Origin: Ixodes scapularis | Taxonomy: Eukaryota > Arthropoda > Arachnida > Ixodida > Ixodidae | Assembly (NCBI RefSeq): GCF_016920785.2 | Contig: NW_024609857.1 | Location: 128,333,094-128,397,093, forward strand | Length of the DNA stretch: 64,000 nucleotides | Direction: 5' to 3' | Shown: piece by piece, positions 22,017 through 32,797 of the stretch | Layout of the letters: the number at the start of each line of letters is the position of its first letter | Numbering within the stretch: the first letter of the stretch is position 1 | Made by a program: the position numbers and the translations under genes | Notes under the pieces: model-generated | Seen by the model: the letters and a program-made list of their open reading frames with translations, nothing else | Databases searched by the model: none | What the model was told of the DNA's origin: nothing

Positions 22017-22148
22017 CCTTCTTGCTTTTTCAAACTCAGCATTTGAATATGACCGTCTTCGTCAGTGTCGTGTCTGGAGTCGTTCATTTCGTGAGTGCTT
22101 GCTGCAGCATTGCAAAGCGCCTGCTCCTGTCCACTTCCTTTTCTCTCT

Positions 22149-24686
22149 TCATACTTTTTTTAACATGTTGATGTGAAAAGTCTTCGTCCTTCCTTCCATG
22201 TCTAACTCGTAGTCAACTTCATTCCTTCTTGTCAACACAAGGAATGGTCCTTTCCACTGCGCTATCATCTTGTTTTTATCTGTAGGGAGAAGGATCAACG
22301 CCAAGTCACCTTGCTTCAACTTCCGGTTGGAACTCTTTCTGTCGTAGTACCCCTTGTACTTTGCTCTTGCTTCCTCCAAGCAGCTGTGCGCTATCTTGCA
22401 CGTCTCTTCTAGCTTCTCTCTCAACTCCAACATGTACCCGTACGATGTCTTCACTTCTTCTTTGAGGGTTTCGTTCGACCAGACCTCTTTCAGAATGGCC
22501 AGAGGACCTTTCACTCTTCTTCCGTAGAGTAGTTCAAACGGTGAGAACTTGAGACTCGACTGTGGTACTTCTCTGTACGCGAACAGGAGGGCTGGTAGGT
22601 ATCTGTCCCAGTCACGAGGCCTTTCCTGGCACATCCGCTTTAACATCTGCTTGATCGTGCCGTTGAATCTCTCTACTAGCCCGTTCCCCATAGGGTGATA
22701 GGGAGTGGTCATGAGATGTTTCACTGATAGAAGTCGGCTGACCTCTTTCATTAGTTCTGATGTAAAGCACGATCCCCGATCGCTAAGAATTTCTGTCGGC
22801 ACTCCATATCTTGTGAACATCTCCACCACAGCTTCGGCTACTTCCTGCGCCCCGATGCTCTTCATCGCTACTGCATCCGGATACCGCGTCGCCATACCTA
22901 CCATTGTCAGGATGTATCTGTTACCTGAGCCTGCCCTCGGAGCGATGGGGCCAATTAAGTCTATCGCCACTATCTGGAAAGGTGTCTCGATAGTAGGCAT
23001 TCTTCCTAGAGGTGCCCTACCAACCTTGCCTTTGGGTATTGTACGTTGGCATATATCACATAATCGAACATACCTCTTAATCTCGCTCTGCATACTTGGC
23101 CAAAAGAATTCTTCAGCCACCAGGTTGAGCGTATTCTTCATGCCTTGGTGTCCTAACATGATGCTGTCATGTGCGAGAGCGACAACGGCGGCCCTGAACA
23201 TTTTCGGGAGCACCAGCTGTTCTGTCCTTCGCCCAGAAGAGTATTCCGCCGTCCTGTACAAAAGATTATTCTTCATGAAGAACTGGAACTTGGTCCTGCA
23301 CTTGTGGCTTCTTGTGATCGTTCCAATACCGTCGAAGCACAGAGTTAGAGTTCCGTCTGCTCTCTGTTCTCTAGCGGGTTCTTCCGCTGTGGTATTAATT
23401 ATCGCCACTTGAGGTACACTCAGAGGCGTCTCACTTTTTGCCTCATTTCGTGCGGCGCCTGTTTCCCGGGCTGCAGCGACCTCTGCTGGTTCTACCTGAT
23501 GTGACAAGTCCCTTTTATTGTCACTGGAATCGTTATTTTTGCTGGCATCTGCCTTCTTACCAGTACGCCGATTCACCTCTACCTCATCATTCAATCTTTG
23601 ACCCGCCAACTCATCTACTTTTACCCAAGCTGGGTTCGGGTCATTAGCGTCTCGTATTCCCGGTATATTTCCCAGCACCAGGTCATATAGTGAATTGCTG
23701 ACGCACTTTGCCAACACCTTCCCCGTATAGTAAGGCGTTTGCACAAAGATCTCCGCCTCAGGTAAATACCGGACCGTTCGATCCAACAGAAACACTGGAT
23801 TCGACTTGCCAGTTAGGTTCTTTTGAGGAATCAGCTCCTCACGAACTACAACGGTATTACATCCGGTGTCTCTTAATACCGATATCTTATGGTCCCCGAG
23901 ACGAGCTTCCACGACGGTCATGCACTCTACTAAAAACTTCGGGACCCTCCCCATGGCAGCGTTAACAACTGGAATCTTATCGCCATTACTCAAGGTGACG
24001 CAACAGTCATCTGACTCGTCGCAGTTGCCTGGAGACATCGTCCAGAGGCATGAAGCCTGGTGTCTATCGTTCGGCTTTTCTCTACACGCGTCAGCCCTGT
24101 AACCACTGCGACCACAGTTCCAACACAGCAGAACCCTCCTTTCTTGTGCACTACTCCTGCAGTTTTCTGCTCTGTGCCCAGACTTTCCACACAAGAAGCA
24201 GCGGATGCTTTTTTGAACATCACCTTTTCTATGATTCCCCTTGCCTACGGCACTTTGCTTAATTGCCATCTCGTCTCCTTTTTGTTTACTTGTGCTAGGT
24301 TGTCCCTGAGCCTCCAGAAACAGGTGAGCCTTAGCTGCCACGTCGTCTAAACCTTGACAGTCCCGCTCTCTTAGAAATATTGCCAGCTTGCTTGAGCAAG
24401 TCAGCAAGAACTGGTCCACCAAGACATTGTCTCGCAATGCTTCAAAAGTCTTATCAATCCCTGCTATCTCAATCCACCTATCAAAGTACCCTGCCAATTG
24501 GGCCGCAAACTGTCTTCTTGTCTCGCTGTCTTCGGGCTTGGATTCTCGGAACCTGTCGCGGTATCCCTCTTTGGTATAACGAAACCGCTGGAAGAGTGCT
24601 AGCTTCACCGTGGCATAGTCCAACGCATGTGCCGGTGTCATCCGACCGACAACCGTGAGTGCCTCCCCGGTTAAGCAAAGCCCCAA
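22149..24686 (-). CDS. Gag-protease-integrase polyprotein of the Gmr1-like element
   Basis: One open frame of 845 codons. Residues about 45-126 (RFRESKPEDSETRRQF to AHLFLEAQ) resemble the SCAN-type capsid fold. Two knuckles follow: CFLCGKSGHRAENC (163-176) and CWNCGRSGYRADAC, the latter with Tyr instead of His. The protease active site is LRDTGCNTVVV. Integrase has an HHCC finger (H-x5-GH to CDICQ), VAIDLIGPI (D), ILSDRGSCFTS (D), HPMGNGLVERFNG (E) and a C-terminal KGPFLVL to TFHINMLKK module. The first ATG shown is internal: upstream codons (WPQQKWATNLG) read on to the deletion, so the true gag start is lost. Confidence 0.85.
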   Translation of the reverse strand: MGLCLTGEALTVVGRMTPAHALDYATVKLALFQRFRYTKEGYRDRFRESKPEDSETRRQFAAQLAGYFDRWIEIAGIDKTFEALRDNVLVDQFLLTCSSKLAIFLRERDCQGLDDVAAKAHLFLEAQGQPSTSKQKGDEMAIKQSAVGKGNHRKGDVQKSIRCFLCGKSGHRAENCRSSAQERRVLLCWNCGRSGYRADACREKPNDRHQASCLWTMSPGNCDESDDCCVTLSNGDKIPVVNAAMGRVPKFLVECMTVVEARLGDHKISVLRDTGCNTVVVREELIPQKNLTGKSNPVFLLDRTVRYLPEAEIFVQTPYYTGKVLAKCVSNSLYDLVLGNIPGIRDANDPNPAWVKVDELAGQRLNDEVEVNRRTGKKADASKNNDSSDNKRDLSHQVEPAEVAAARETGAARNEAKSETPLSVPQVAIINTTAEEPAREQRADGTLTLCFDGIGTITRSHKCRTKFQFFMKNNLLYRTAEYSSGRRTEQLVLPKMFRAAVVALAHDSIMLGHQGMKNTLNLVAEEFFWPSMQSEIKRYVRLCDICQRTIPKGKVGRAPLGRMPTIETPFQIVAIDLIGPIAPRAGSGNRYILTMVGMATRYPDAVAMKSIGAQEVAEAVVEMFTRYGVPTEILSDRGSCFTSELMKEVSRLLSVKHLMTTPYHPMGNGLVERFNGTIKQMLKRMCQERPRDWDRYLPALLFAYREVPQSSLKFSPFELLYGRRVKGPLAILKEVWSNETLKEEVKTSYGYMLELREKLEETCKIAHSCLEEARAKYKGYYDRKSSNRKLKQGDLALILLPTDKNKMIAQWKGPFLVLTRRNEVDYELDMEGRTKTFHINMLKKV

Positions 24687-24740
24687 ATTAGTGGCCCACT
24701 TTTGCTGAGGCCATCCTAAGCCTGTTGCAGTGCGCTCAAG

Positions 24741-25257
24741 TCAGGAAGTTAAATTATAAAGAAAGAGGCAACGATAGAAAGGCAAAAGAAAAGAAACCAT
24801 TCGACCGTCCAAGCACGTTCGGTAGGCAGTATAGTCACCCCTGGGGTCGTAGCCCGGGCCGCTGCTGCCCTTGATGGTTCGCCCCCTTGATCTTTGGTGA
24901 AGTAGAGCGTGCCGCGATGTCGGGAGGGGTCTGGTTATCTCGGTTCCGGGTGTCTTGATCCCGGGACGGAGCCGGTTGCGCTGCTGGTCACCGTGCTGAA
25001 GCCGGGACGAAGCCGGTTACGTTGAAGTTCAGCTTCCCTGCAGCCTGGACGGAGTCAGGCGTGTTGATTCTCAGCGCGTTGGAGCCGGGACGGAGCCGGT
25101 TAAGTCGACCGCACTGACGCCGGGACGGAGCCGGGTAGCGCACCGTTCGAGCAGCCAACCGTCGCGGCTCTTGGTCCAGCTTCGAATCCCTTCGCACCCG
25201 CGATACCGCTCTTCTTTTTCTTCCCTTCTCTTCGTTTTCTTTTCCCAAATCATGACA
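24741..25257 (-). mobile_element. 5' LTR of the Gmr1-like element, truncated
   Basis: 517 bp matching 19577-20099 with scattered differences, including the same GCCGGGACGGAGCCGG motif array. The 85 bp that should lie at its low-coordinate end (U5) are absent, and gag sequence is fused directly at 24740. No primer-binding site remains. Confidence 0.9.
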
Positions 25258-25334
25258 GTGGTTAAGAGTAAAGTGGAAGCTCCTTTCTCCTCTTTCCAAT
25301 TTTTCAGAGCGAACGCTAAAGAGGGCCTCCTCTC

Positions 25335-25391
25335 CCGCGGTCTTTCCAGTGATGCCCGGCCGCGAGCCGGGCATCACTGGAAAGACCGCGG
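25335..25391. repeat. Perfect 26-bp inverted repeat with 5-nt loop
   Basis: The left arm 25335-25360 (from CCGCGGTCTTTCC) and right arm 25366-25391 (to GGAAAGACCGCGG) are exact complements around CGCGA. It lies 78 bp outside the gypsy element in GC-rich sequence. Confidence 0.95.
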
Positions 25392-26320
25392 CTATCTGCG
25401 GGCCGGGCGGAGCGCGTTCGCGGGCCGGGGTTTCGAGACTTTTGCTCTAGGTAGAGAGGTGAATTAGCACTGTATACGCGATATGCATCTATTGTCTTAG
25501 CATGTGAAACGAGCAAATAATCAATAAACAAATTTTGTGTTTTTTCTAATGTAGACATTTTAACGAGTTGTATACGATCGAGAATTCAGATCATTTGACG
25601 TGAAAAAAAGGCAACAATTCGCAACCAAACTGTCCCGACCGAGCATGCAAACGAAATGGGAACCGTGTGCGAGCACATTCGCATAAAACAGTCTCACGCT
25701 TCTGAATATGAGCACGCAGAAAAAAATAATTGCTTGTGCTTGCTAATCTTCAGTGCTGCACTTCGAAATGCAACTGAAACTGTTAAAACTGCGGTGCGTT
25801 AGAAATGTCGGTAAAATCAGTGCGAAACCTGTGAAACAATGCCACGGAGCCAGAAACTTGGATTGGATTGAGATGGTCGAACCCCACTGGATTTCTACAG
25901 TTGCCAGACAATAACGAAAACTCTTCCAAAAATCAATTCGTTCGTAGATTTGTTCAGCTTGGCGCAGTTTGGCGCAATTACGTATTCCCTTTGTGCGCAG
26001 CAAGGCGCAGGCAAGTGGGAATTTATCAAAATGGCACAAATCGCGCAACTGGACCACCCCTGTATATAGGTGGGTCTTCGTTCCTTCTAAGATAAGGAAA
26101 ATAGAACCAAGAGAGTTTACCAAAAAGACGTCGGTGATATCACGTGACAACCACGAAAATAGTATGCTACACCAAGAATTTGTGAGCGTGAATGCGGAGT
26201 GTTTCAGCGCTTCACCTTCGTGAAAACGATAATAAGGCTTTGTTCCGGCGATAAATTGTTGGATCCGAGCATACTGCGTTAAAAACGCATTAACATTGTG
26301 TTTGTCCTGTTTCTGTACGT

Positions 26321-26824
26321 CCGCGCAGGGGGCACCTGTGAAAGCAGGTGTTTGGAGAGTGGCGTCTCCACGGACCCCGAGCCATGCGGGTTCGCCTGCC
26401 CACGTATGGCTGTGCGTGGCTTTCCCGTGTCTGGGGAAAAGGGCATCCTGGTGGTTGAGCCGAGCCCGGGGTAGGTTTGGACCCTTCGGGGCCCCCCGGG
26501 CGAGGCAATACACCACTTCGGCCCCGCTTCTCATAGACGGGAGTCCTGGTAAGGCCCGGCCCGGATGATTCAGTCTAGTCGCCACTTCTTCTACTATCCC
26601 CTCCCTTCTTTCACCTTTGTCTTCTCCTTCTCTTCACTCTTCTCATTTCACTTCTCTCCTTTTTCAACTCCTCTGTCTTGACCCACACTTGGGTATAGAG
26701 ATTGGGCAGCACTAATAGAGTAACGTCTTCAGCCAAGCCCATCTTGTTATGAAGCGTTACCTATTCCCTTGTTGGGCTCGGTGGTGGGCGGTGCACCACA
26801 GTTTCCGAACACCATTCTCCTCTT
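26321..26824 (+). promoter_or_regulatory. 5' UTR of the I-clade LINE
   Basis: GC-rich leader starting CCGCGCAGGGGGCACC with short complementary segments (CACCTGTGAAAGCAGGTG; CGGGGCCCCCCGGGC), then a pyrimidine-rich stretch up to about 26690. An internal promoter would be expected here for a LINE of this clade. No specific motif was identified. Confidence 0.4.
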
Positions 26825-28266
26825 ATGGGTTCCAAGCTTAAACCTTCCGATCGGGCCCCCAAAAGGGTCCGCACCGATGCATATCCACCACCTTTGGACA
26901 AGAGCAACACCGACCATGTTACTAAGTTTTTCATTGTACATTCCGAAGTTGAGACAAAACCGATGTCGAAACTCTCCCCTTTCCTTGCGGCCAAGGTCTT
27001 AAAAGACTTGGTAGGGGAAAAGTTTAATGCAAAAAAGACCTTTTCTGGAGACCTTTTGGTAGAAGTACTTGAGAAAAATCAGGCAGCAGCGTTGCTCTGC
27101 GTCAACCATATCCTTGACACGAAAGTGAGCGTATCTGCACACCGTACACTCAACACCATTCGTGGTGTTATATCTGAGGACGACCTGATGGAAAGTCAGG
27201 AGGAAGAGATTCTTGAAGGCATGCGCAGTCAGGGTGTTGTTGCTGTAAAGTGCATCACCACCCGTAGAGATGACAAAGAACTTCCTACGCGACACCTGGT
27301 CCTTACGTTTGAGCTCAACAGCCTGCCTTCTTCCGTGAAAGCGGGGTACTTGAATTGTAGGGTCCGGCCTTACGTACCTAACCCTGTCCGTTGTTTCCGC
27401 TGTCAGCGTTTTGGGCACGGCTCGCGGTCCTGCCGTGGCCGTGAGACATGTGCCAGGTGCGGTAGCTGTGAGCACAACGCCGACGACTGTCATAAAGACA
27501 CGAAATGTGCAAATTATAAAGGCAAGCACCCTGCATATTCTAGGTCATGTAAACACTTTAAAAGATAAAAGGAAATTCTGACCCTGAAGGTGAAAGAAAA
27601 CATCTCCTATCCCGAAGCAAAGCGTCGCCTCTTGGGTTTCCAGAGAGGCTCTTTTGCCGAGGTGGTGCACCGGGGACCTGCACCGCCTATGGCGTCTGTG
27701 GGAACGCAAGTGTCTTACGGAGAGACTTGCACAACCACTTAAGTCCTCTGGTCCCAAACTAAAGGTGCAACTTCCAGGGCGTGCTATCTAGCTGCCCAGG
27801 CAGGCGCCCTTCCCAACCGTGCGAAAGGCTCGGATTCATCAACCGAGCAGACGGGGGCCACCCCGTCGCAGAAGAAAGGTACCTCTGGAGCAGTGCCCAC
27901 TGCTCCACCCCGACACGACAGGGTGGATTCGGGTCCTTCGGGATCCACCCGAGCTCAGGGGTCTGCGTTCCCTGTACAGGGTTCTGCACCCCCTACTCCT
28001 CCGTCCCAGCCATGCGAGGTCGGGGACTTGGTCCCTCTGCCTCTGGTGGATCTCGGAGACTGGGGGAGCCGTCGAGGTTACAGGCCTCCAAGGAGGAGCC
28101 CCTTTTGGCTCCAGCTGAGCCAATGGACGAGAGTGGGTCAAGGTCCGACGAGGACAGACCTCACTCAAGTTCCGAATCTCTACTTCCGGCCCCCGGTGGC
28201 ACCACGGGCAGGCCGAATGACACCTCTAAAAAGAAAAATGCTCCGCGTGTAAAGATAGACTTCTAA
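26825..28266 (+). pseudogene. I-clade LINE ORF1, gag-like
   Basis: Start MGSKLKPSDRAPKRVRTDAY. The intact first frame (to 27568) holds an RRM-like region (KFFIVHSEVE, VSVSAHRTLNTIRGVI, LVLTFELNSLPSSV) and three zinc knuckles: CFRCQRFGHGSRSC, CARCGSCEHNADDC, then CANYKGKHPAYSRSC in which the second Cys is lost. A stop at 27566-27568 cuts the line, which continues as KEILTLKVKENISYPEAKRR. The proline-rich tail to 28266 is spread over several frames. The protein would coat LINE RNA. Confidence 0.8.
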
Positions 28267-28325
28267 GTCGTAGAAAGTTTGCTTACTTTTGACAGCTAAT
28301 TTTATTTTTTATTATAAACTTTACA

Positions 28326-31300
28326 ATGGTCCACAATTTTAGCATTATGCAGTGGAATTGTCGCGGCCTTTTTCGGAACATCGATGACATACATTTTTTC
28401 TCGATGAGCTCCGTCCTGTGGCCTTGTGCCTACAGGAGACTTATCTGAGTGACACCCACGCAAAAGTGCTACATCGTCATCAGATTTTCCGAAAGGACCG
28501 CATTTCATCAAACCCCTCGGGTGGTGTAGCAGTGGTAGTACAGAGTGGAGTTGCCTGTGCTCCAGTCCCTCTACAGACTCCACTTGAGGCAGTTGCAGTT
28601 CGAATTCTTCTTGACCGTCTCATTACCCTTGTATCCCTCTACTTGCCACCCAACACTCCGCTGCATTTGCAAGAACTTCAGGGACTCGTCGGCCAGCTGC
28701 CCGAGCCCTTTTTAATTCTTGGCGATTTTAATTCCCACCACCTCCTCTGGAGTAGTCCTCGACAGGACTCTCGTGGTGTAGTCATTGAACGACTTTTATT
28801 ATCATGTCTTTTGAACCAAAAAGAAGCAACATTTTTTAGTGCCGCCGTAACACATCCACAGCTATTGATTTGTCTTCATCGTCACCATCGTTACTCCCAT
28901 GTTTTTCATGGCAAGTTTTAAACAACCCTTTTGGCAGCGATCATTTTCCCAATGTTTTAGAAAGCGTTAAACAGATTCCATCGATTCCGACTCGCCTTCC
29001 TAGGTGGAAGTTAGAGAATGCCGACTGGTCTATTTTTGAATTAGAGGCTGTGATTGATCCATCTTCGCTTTGTACTATGAGCCCCGACAATGCGACAGTT
29101 TATGTCACTGAATGTATAATTAGTGCGGCTTTGAATTCTATTCCTCAAACATCTGGACATCCTCCTAAGAGGTGCAAACCGTGGTGGAATAAGGAGTGCA
29201 CAACCAGTCGCGAGGACCAGAATAAAGCCTGGGGAGTTTTTCGTCGGTACCCTACAAATCAAAACCTAATTGCACTCAAGAAAAGTAGGGTTAAGGCGAA
29301 TCGGACATGAAAACAGACTAAAAGGGTTTCATGGACGAAATATGCCTCTTCTATAAATAGCCTTGTTCCAGCGAAGGAAGTGTGGGACCGCCTGCGAAAA
29401 GTCCGAGGAGACTATCAACCCTTCCGAATCCCTCTTTTTCCCTTGCCTGCCGTATCTCTTAAAGATCAGGCAAATGTTCTTGGTATGCACTTCCAACATG
29501 TATCGAGTTCTTCCAACTTTAGTGTAAAGTTTAAGAAGTTTCAGTCTACTGCTGAAAAGCAATCGATCTCGATGTCAGGATATGACCGGGCAGCTTACAA
29601 TAGGACATTCAGTATGTGCGAACTGGAAGTCGCGCTTGGTGTAAAAAAGCAGTCTGCACCAGGTCCAGACAGGATTCATTACGAAATGCTGAGGCACTTG
29701 TACCCAGCATCATTAAGTCATTTGCTTATGTTTTTTAATCATATATGGAAAGTAGCTACTTTCCCTCGATGCTGGAAAAGTGCCCACATTATTCCTCTTC
29801 TGAAGCCTGGTAAAGACTCCTCTCTTCCAGCGAGTTACCGTCCCATTGCGCTCACTAGTTGTCTTGGGAAGACTTATGAAAGGCTCATCAACCGGCGTCT
29901 GGTGTATTTTCCTGAGGAAGAATATATTTTGGACATTAATCAGTGTGGATTTCGGGAGGGACGATCAGCAGCAGACCGTTTGGTTCGTTTGGAGACTTGT
30001 ATTCGTGAGGCATTTGTACATCGACAGCATTGTGTCTCGGTATTCTTCGATCTGCAAAAGGCCTATGATACCACATGGAGGTATGGGATTCTTCGGGATC
30101 TGCACAGCTATGGAGTACGAGGCCGCATGCTCCAGTGTATACAGAATTTTTTAAGCGACCGGACTTTTCAGGTCCGCTTGGGTTCTACACTGTCCGATGT
30201 GTTACCCCAGGAAAATGGAGCCCATCAGGGAGGCGTTTTAAGTGTTACTCTGTTTGCTGTAAAAATTAACAGTCTTGCGAGTGTGATACCACCGTCTGTG
30301 TTTTACTCATTGTATGTGGATGATGTGCAGATCTCCGTTTCTTCTTGCAACCTCTCCAGCTGTGAACGACAACTACAACTTACAGTCAATAGGATGAGCA
30401 AATGGGCAGATGAAAACGGTTTCACTTTTTCTCCCGAAAAAAACTGTCTGCGTTCCCTTTTCGCTCCGCCGGGGATTGTCCCTTGATCCTTCTTTGCATT
30501 TAAACCACATTGACATACCTGTTCACCAGGAACACAAATTTCTGGGCATAATTCTCGACAAGAAACTCACTTTTGTACCTCATTTGAAGGAATTGAAGCG
30601 CAAATGCTTAAAGTAGTCGAACATTCTCAAAGTGTTGTCCCACAACTCGTGGGGGTCTGACAGGCGCTGCCTCCTGCGACTTTACAATTCCTTAGTTCGG
30701 TCTCGCCTCGACTATCGCGTGATTGTGTATGGATCTGCACGTCCATCTGCATTAAAGATGCTGGATCCGGTTCACCACCTGGGGCTCCGACTGGCTACGG
30801 GTGCTTTTCACACATCACCTGTTTTGAGTTTGTATGCAGACACCTTTCAGATGTCTCTTGAGAAGCGGAGACAGTACTTTAGCCTTTCTTACGCTTGCAG
30901 GGTCTATTCTAACCCACAACATTCATCCTACAGTACCACCCGTACCTGTCGATTCTCCCAACTTTTTGAAAACAAACCATGTATTGTTCGTCCTATTAAC
31001 TTCCGCATTCAAAGCCTTTGTGCCTTCCTTCAGTTTCCACTCAAGGATGCTGTCATACTAAAGCAGAAAGAAAAAGTTGCTCCATGGGACGAAGTGCCGA
31101 TCTTCTGCGACTGGTCACTCACAAAGTATAATAAACGGGCTATTTCCCCTCAAGTCCTGCAGCAGGAGTTTCAGTCATTGCAGGAGAGATATATATAGAT
31201 TATACTGAATTCTATACTGATGGGTCGAAATCTTCATCTTTTGTTGGTTGTGCCGTATATTCGTGTGCCTTTGAGAAAGCTTTGCGAATGGATGGTATGG

Positions 31301-32035
31301 CAAGCATTTTTTTCTGAAGAGCTTTATGGTGTCTCTCTAGCCATTGAACATATCATGAGTAACAAAATATTAAAGGCTATCCTTTTTGTCGATTCACAAA
31401 GCGTGATACAGGCTTTTTCTTCGAAACTTCCCACAAAGAACCCCCTTGTACTACATATACTGTTTAAAATAAACCAGGCTCTCCAACTTGGACACACCAT
31501 AAGATTCTGCTGGGTGCCCAGTCATGTAGGAATTCGAGGGAATGAGCAAGCAGATCAACATGCTGCAAGTGCAAAGGACTCGGCAACAACTCTTGGGTTA
31601 CCCTATCAGGACCTTAGGCCACTTTTGATGAAATCACTTTTCAAGACATGGCAGTCGGAGTGGGATACGGAGTGCAACAATAAACTTCATGTCATTAAAC
31701 CCATCTTGGCTCTGTGGGAGAGCTCGTTCCATGAGGAACGTCGACTAGAGGTTCTCTTATGCCGCCTTAGGATTGGCCATTCACGTCTGACTCATCTACA
31801 TCTTCTTTGCGGCGAAGACGAAAAGCTCTGTGCTCATTGTTGGGAAGTACTGACAATTTTGCACATTTTATGGCATTGTAGATTTCATCACCAACATCGC
31901 CGACTAAGTTTTCCTGAACTTTTTAGAGGTCACCTTCCATTTCATCCTATGTTTTTGCTTGGTGATCATCCTTTCGCGCCACTTAACCGAGTTTTTGACT
32001 TTCTTAAAAAGACAGGATATATACATCAGCTGTAA
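28326..32035 (+). pseudogene. I-clade LINE ORF2, endonuclease, RT and RNase H
   Basis: The start MVHNFSIMQWNCRGLFRNID carries the endonuclease N-terminal motif. LCLQETYLSD and LILGDFNSHHLLW give further catalytic residues (to about 28800). The RT (29380-30486) shows SAPGPDRIHYEML, SYRPIALTSCLGKTYERL, FFDLQKAYDTTWRYG, AHQGGVLSVTLFAV and FYSLYVDDVQISV. After a frameshift, the thumb and C-terminal region reads 30632-31198. RNase H lies at 31195-31600 with FYTDGSKSS, SEELYG, LFVDSQSVIQAF and WVPSHVGIRGNEQADQHA, so its acidic and histidine residues are in place. A zinc-like C-H-C block near 31850 ends the protein. Confidence 0.85.
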
Positions 32036-32270
32036 CTTTTGCCATGAAAACTTTCTTTTCCTAGTATAGCCGTCTTGAGTAATTTTGTCTGGCGCAATAT
32101 AGCCAAAGTCGCTCTTGCGCCATTAAACCCCAACCATCATCATGTTTCTGTACGTGCTCTATCATCACTGAACCAAGCACGTAGAAAGAAGGCCCGGTGA
32201 ACTTCGCTCTGAACACTATTTGATTGGTTCCATCAGCTCGTAGCGTTGACTGCGTCCAGACTTGAAGGCT

Positions 32271-32425
32271 GGTTCACACACTTGCGACTGACTGCGACCG
32301 ACTCCGACGCAACCGGCTTGTCAGCCGCTTACGACAGCCATCGTTGCAGCTGCGCTGCCGGTCGTAAGCTATCCCAAGAGGGTTAAGAACAGGTCTCGTC
32401 GGAGTCGGTCGCAAGTATCTGAACC
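32271..32425. mobile_element. Foldback element with GGTTCA termini
   Basis: GGTTCACACACTTGCGAC at the left faces GTCGCAAGTATCTGAACC at the right, and CGACTCCGACG faces CGTCGGAGTCG inside. It is 155 bp long with no coding content. The family is unknown. Confidence 0.6.
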
Positions 32426-32442
32426 ATTCTTGACCTATCCTC

Positions 32443-32580
32443 GGCTCACGCACTTGCGACTGCTTACGACCACAGAGGCTTAAAACCGGTTTTAAGCCTC
32501 CTGCGACTGCTTAAAAACGGCTGCCCAGTAGTCGATCGTAAGCAGTCGGAAACGTTTTAAGCGTCACCCGCCGTGTGCAG
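32443..32580. mobile_element. Second, related foldback element
   Basis: It shares CACGCACTTGCGACTG with its neighbour. TGCTTACGA faces TCGTAAGCA, and a perfect 26-bp palindrome (32475-32500, GAGGCTTAAAACC and its complement) sits in the middle. The two elements lie 17 bp apart, in the intron 200 bp upstream of the symporter exon. Confidence 0.5.
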
Positions 32581-32797
32581 TCGGAGGCGTGTTAATACAT
32601 TCTCGTAACTTATTAAGGAGCTGGACCGGTTTCACGCTTTTTGTTAATCCTCCTCTGCCCGTTCTGTAGTGGCTTTTCCAGCTGCAAGCTCTCCATCGAC
32701 CATCGGTATACTTGAGCCAAATTTAATAACAAGATAATTAGAGTCCAGCTATTTTTTTTTAACAAGATGTTTGTGTTGTTTGCTTTGAAAAACGCAG

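Larger units (their letters stand above)
19492..25257 (-). mobile_element. Ty3/gypsy retrotransposon with Gmr1-like gene order
   Basis: On the minus strand the order is 5' LTR (truncated), gag, protease, integrase, reverse transcriptase, RNase H, 3' LTR. Ordinary gypsy elements place integrase last; integrase before RT in a gypsy-type element is the mark of the Gmr1 group. The element is bounded by TGTCA and TGACA ends and by the perfect 5-bp duplication GTGGT (19487-19491, 25258-25262), which argues against assembly from two insertions. A deletion at 24740 removed the end of the 5' LTR, the primer site and the start of gag, and one stop hits the RT active site. Confidence 0.9.
19246..26062. 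mobile_element. Possible hAT element that hosts the gypsy insertion
   Basis: The left end CAGTGGTGGTTCAGCC and the inverted right end CAGGGGTGGTCCAGTT are alike, and both are followed by TATATA-type flank (19238-19245 TATATATA; 26063-26070 TATATAGG, six of eight matching). Without the gypsy element about 1.05 kb remains. AT-rich flanks make chance matching possible, so this pairing is tentative. Confidence 0.35.
26321..32142 (+). mobile_element. I-clade LINE, full length with target duplication
   Basis: A 13-bp direct repeat TGTTTCTGTACGT flanks the element (26308-26320, 32143-32155). Order: GC-rich 5' UTR, ORF1 with zinc knuckles, ORF2 with endonuclease, RT and RNase H, and a 3' end CATTAAACCCCAACCATCAT. 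The RNase H domain and the CAT-repeat tail fit the I clade. Multiple frameshifts and stops show it is no longer active, but both boundaries are preserved. Confidence 0.9.

Noticed and set aside
25743..26585. 280-codon minus-strand open frame
   Set aside because: Runs across the I-element 5' boundary at 26321 and its target duplication, so it cannot be an old gene. The part outside the LINE looks like transposon-end sequence.
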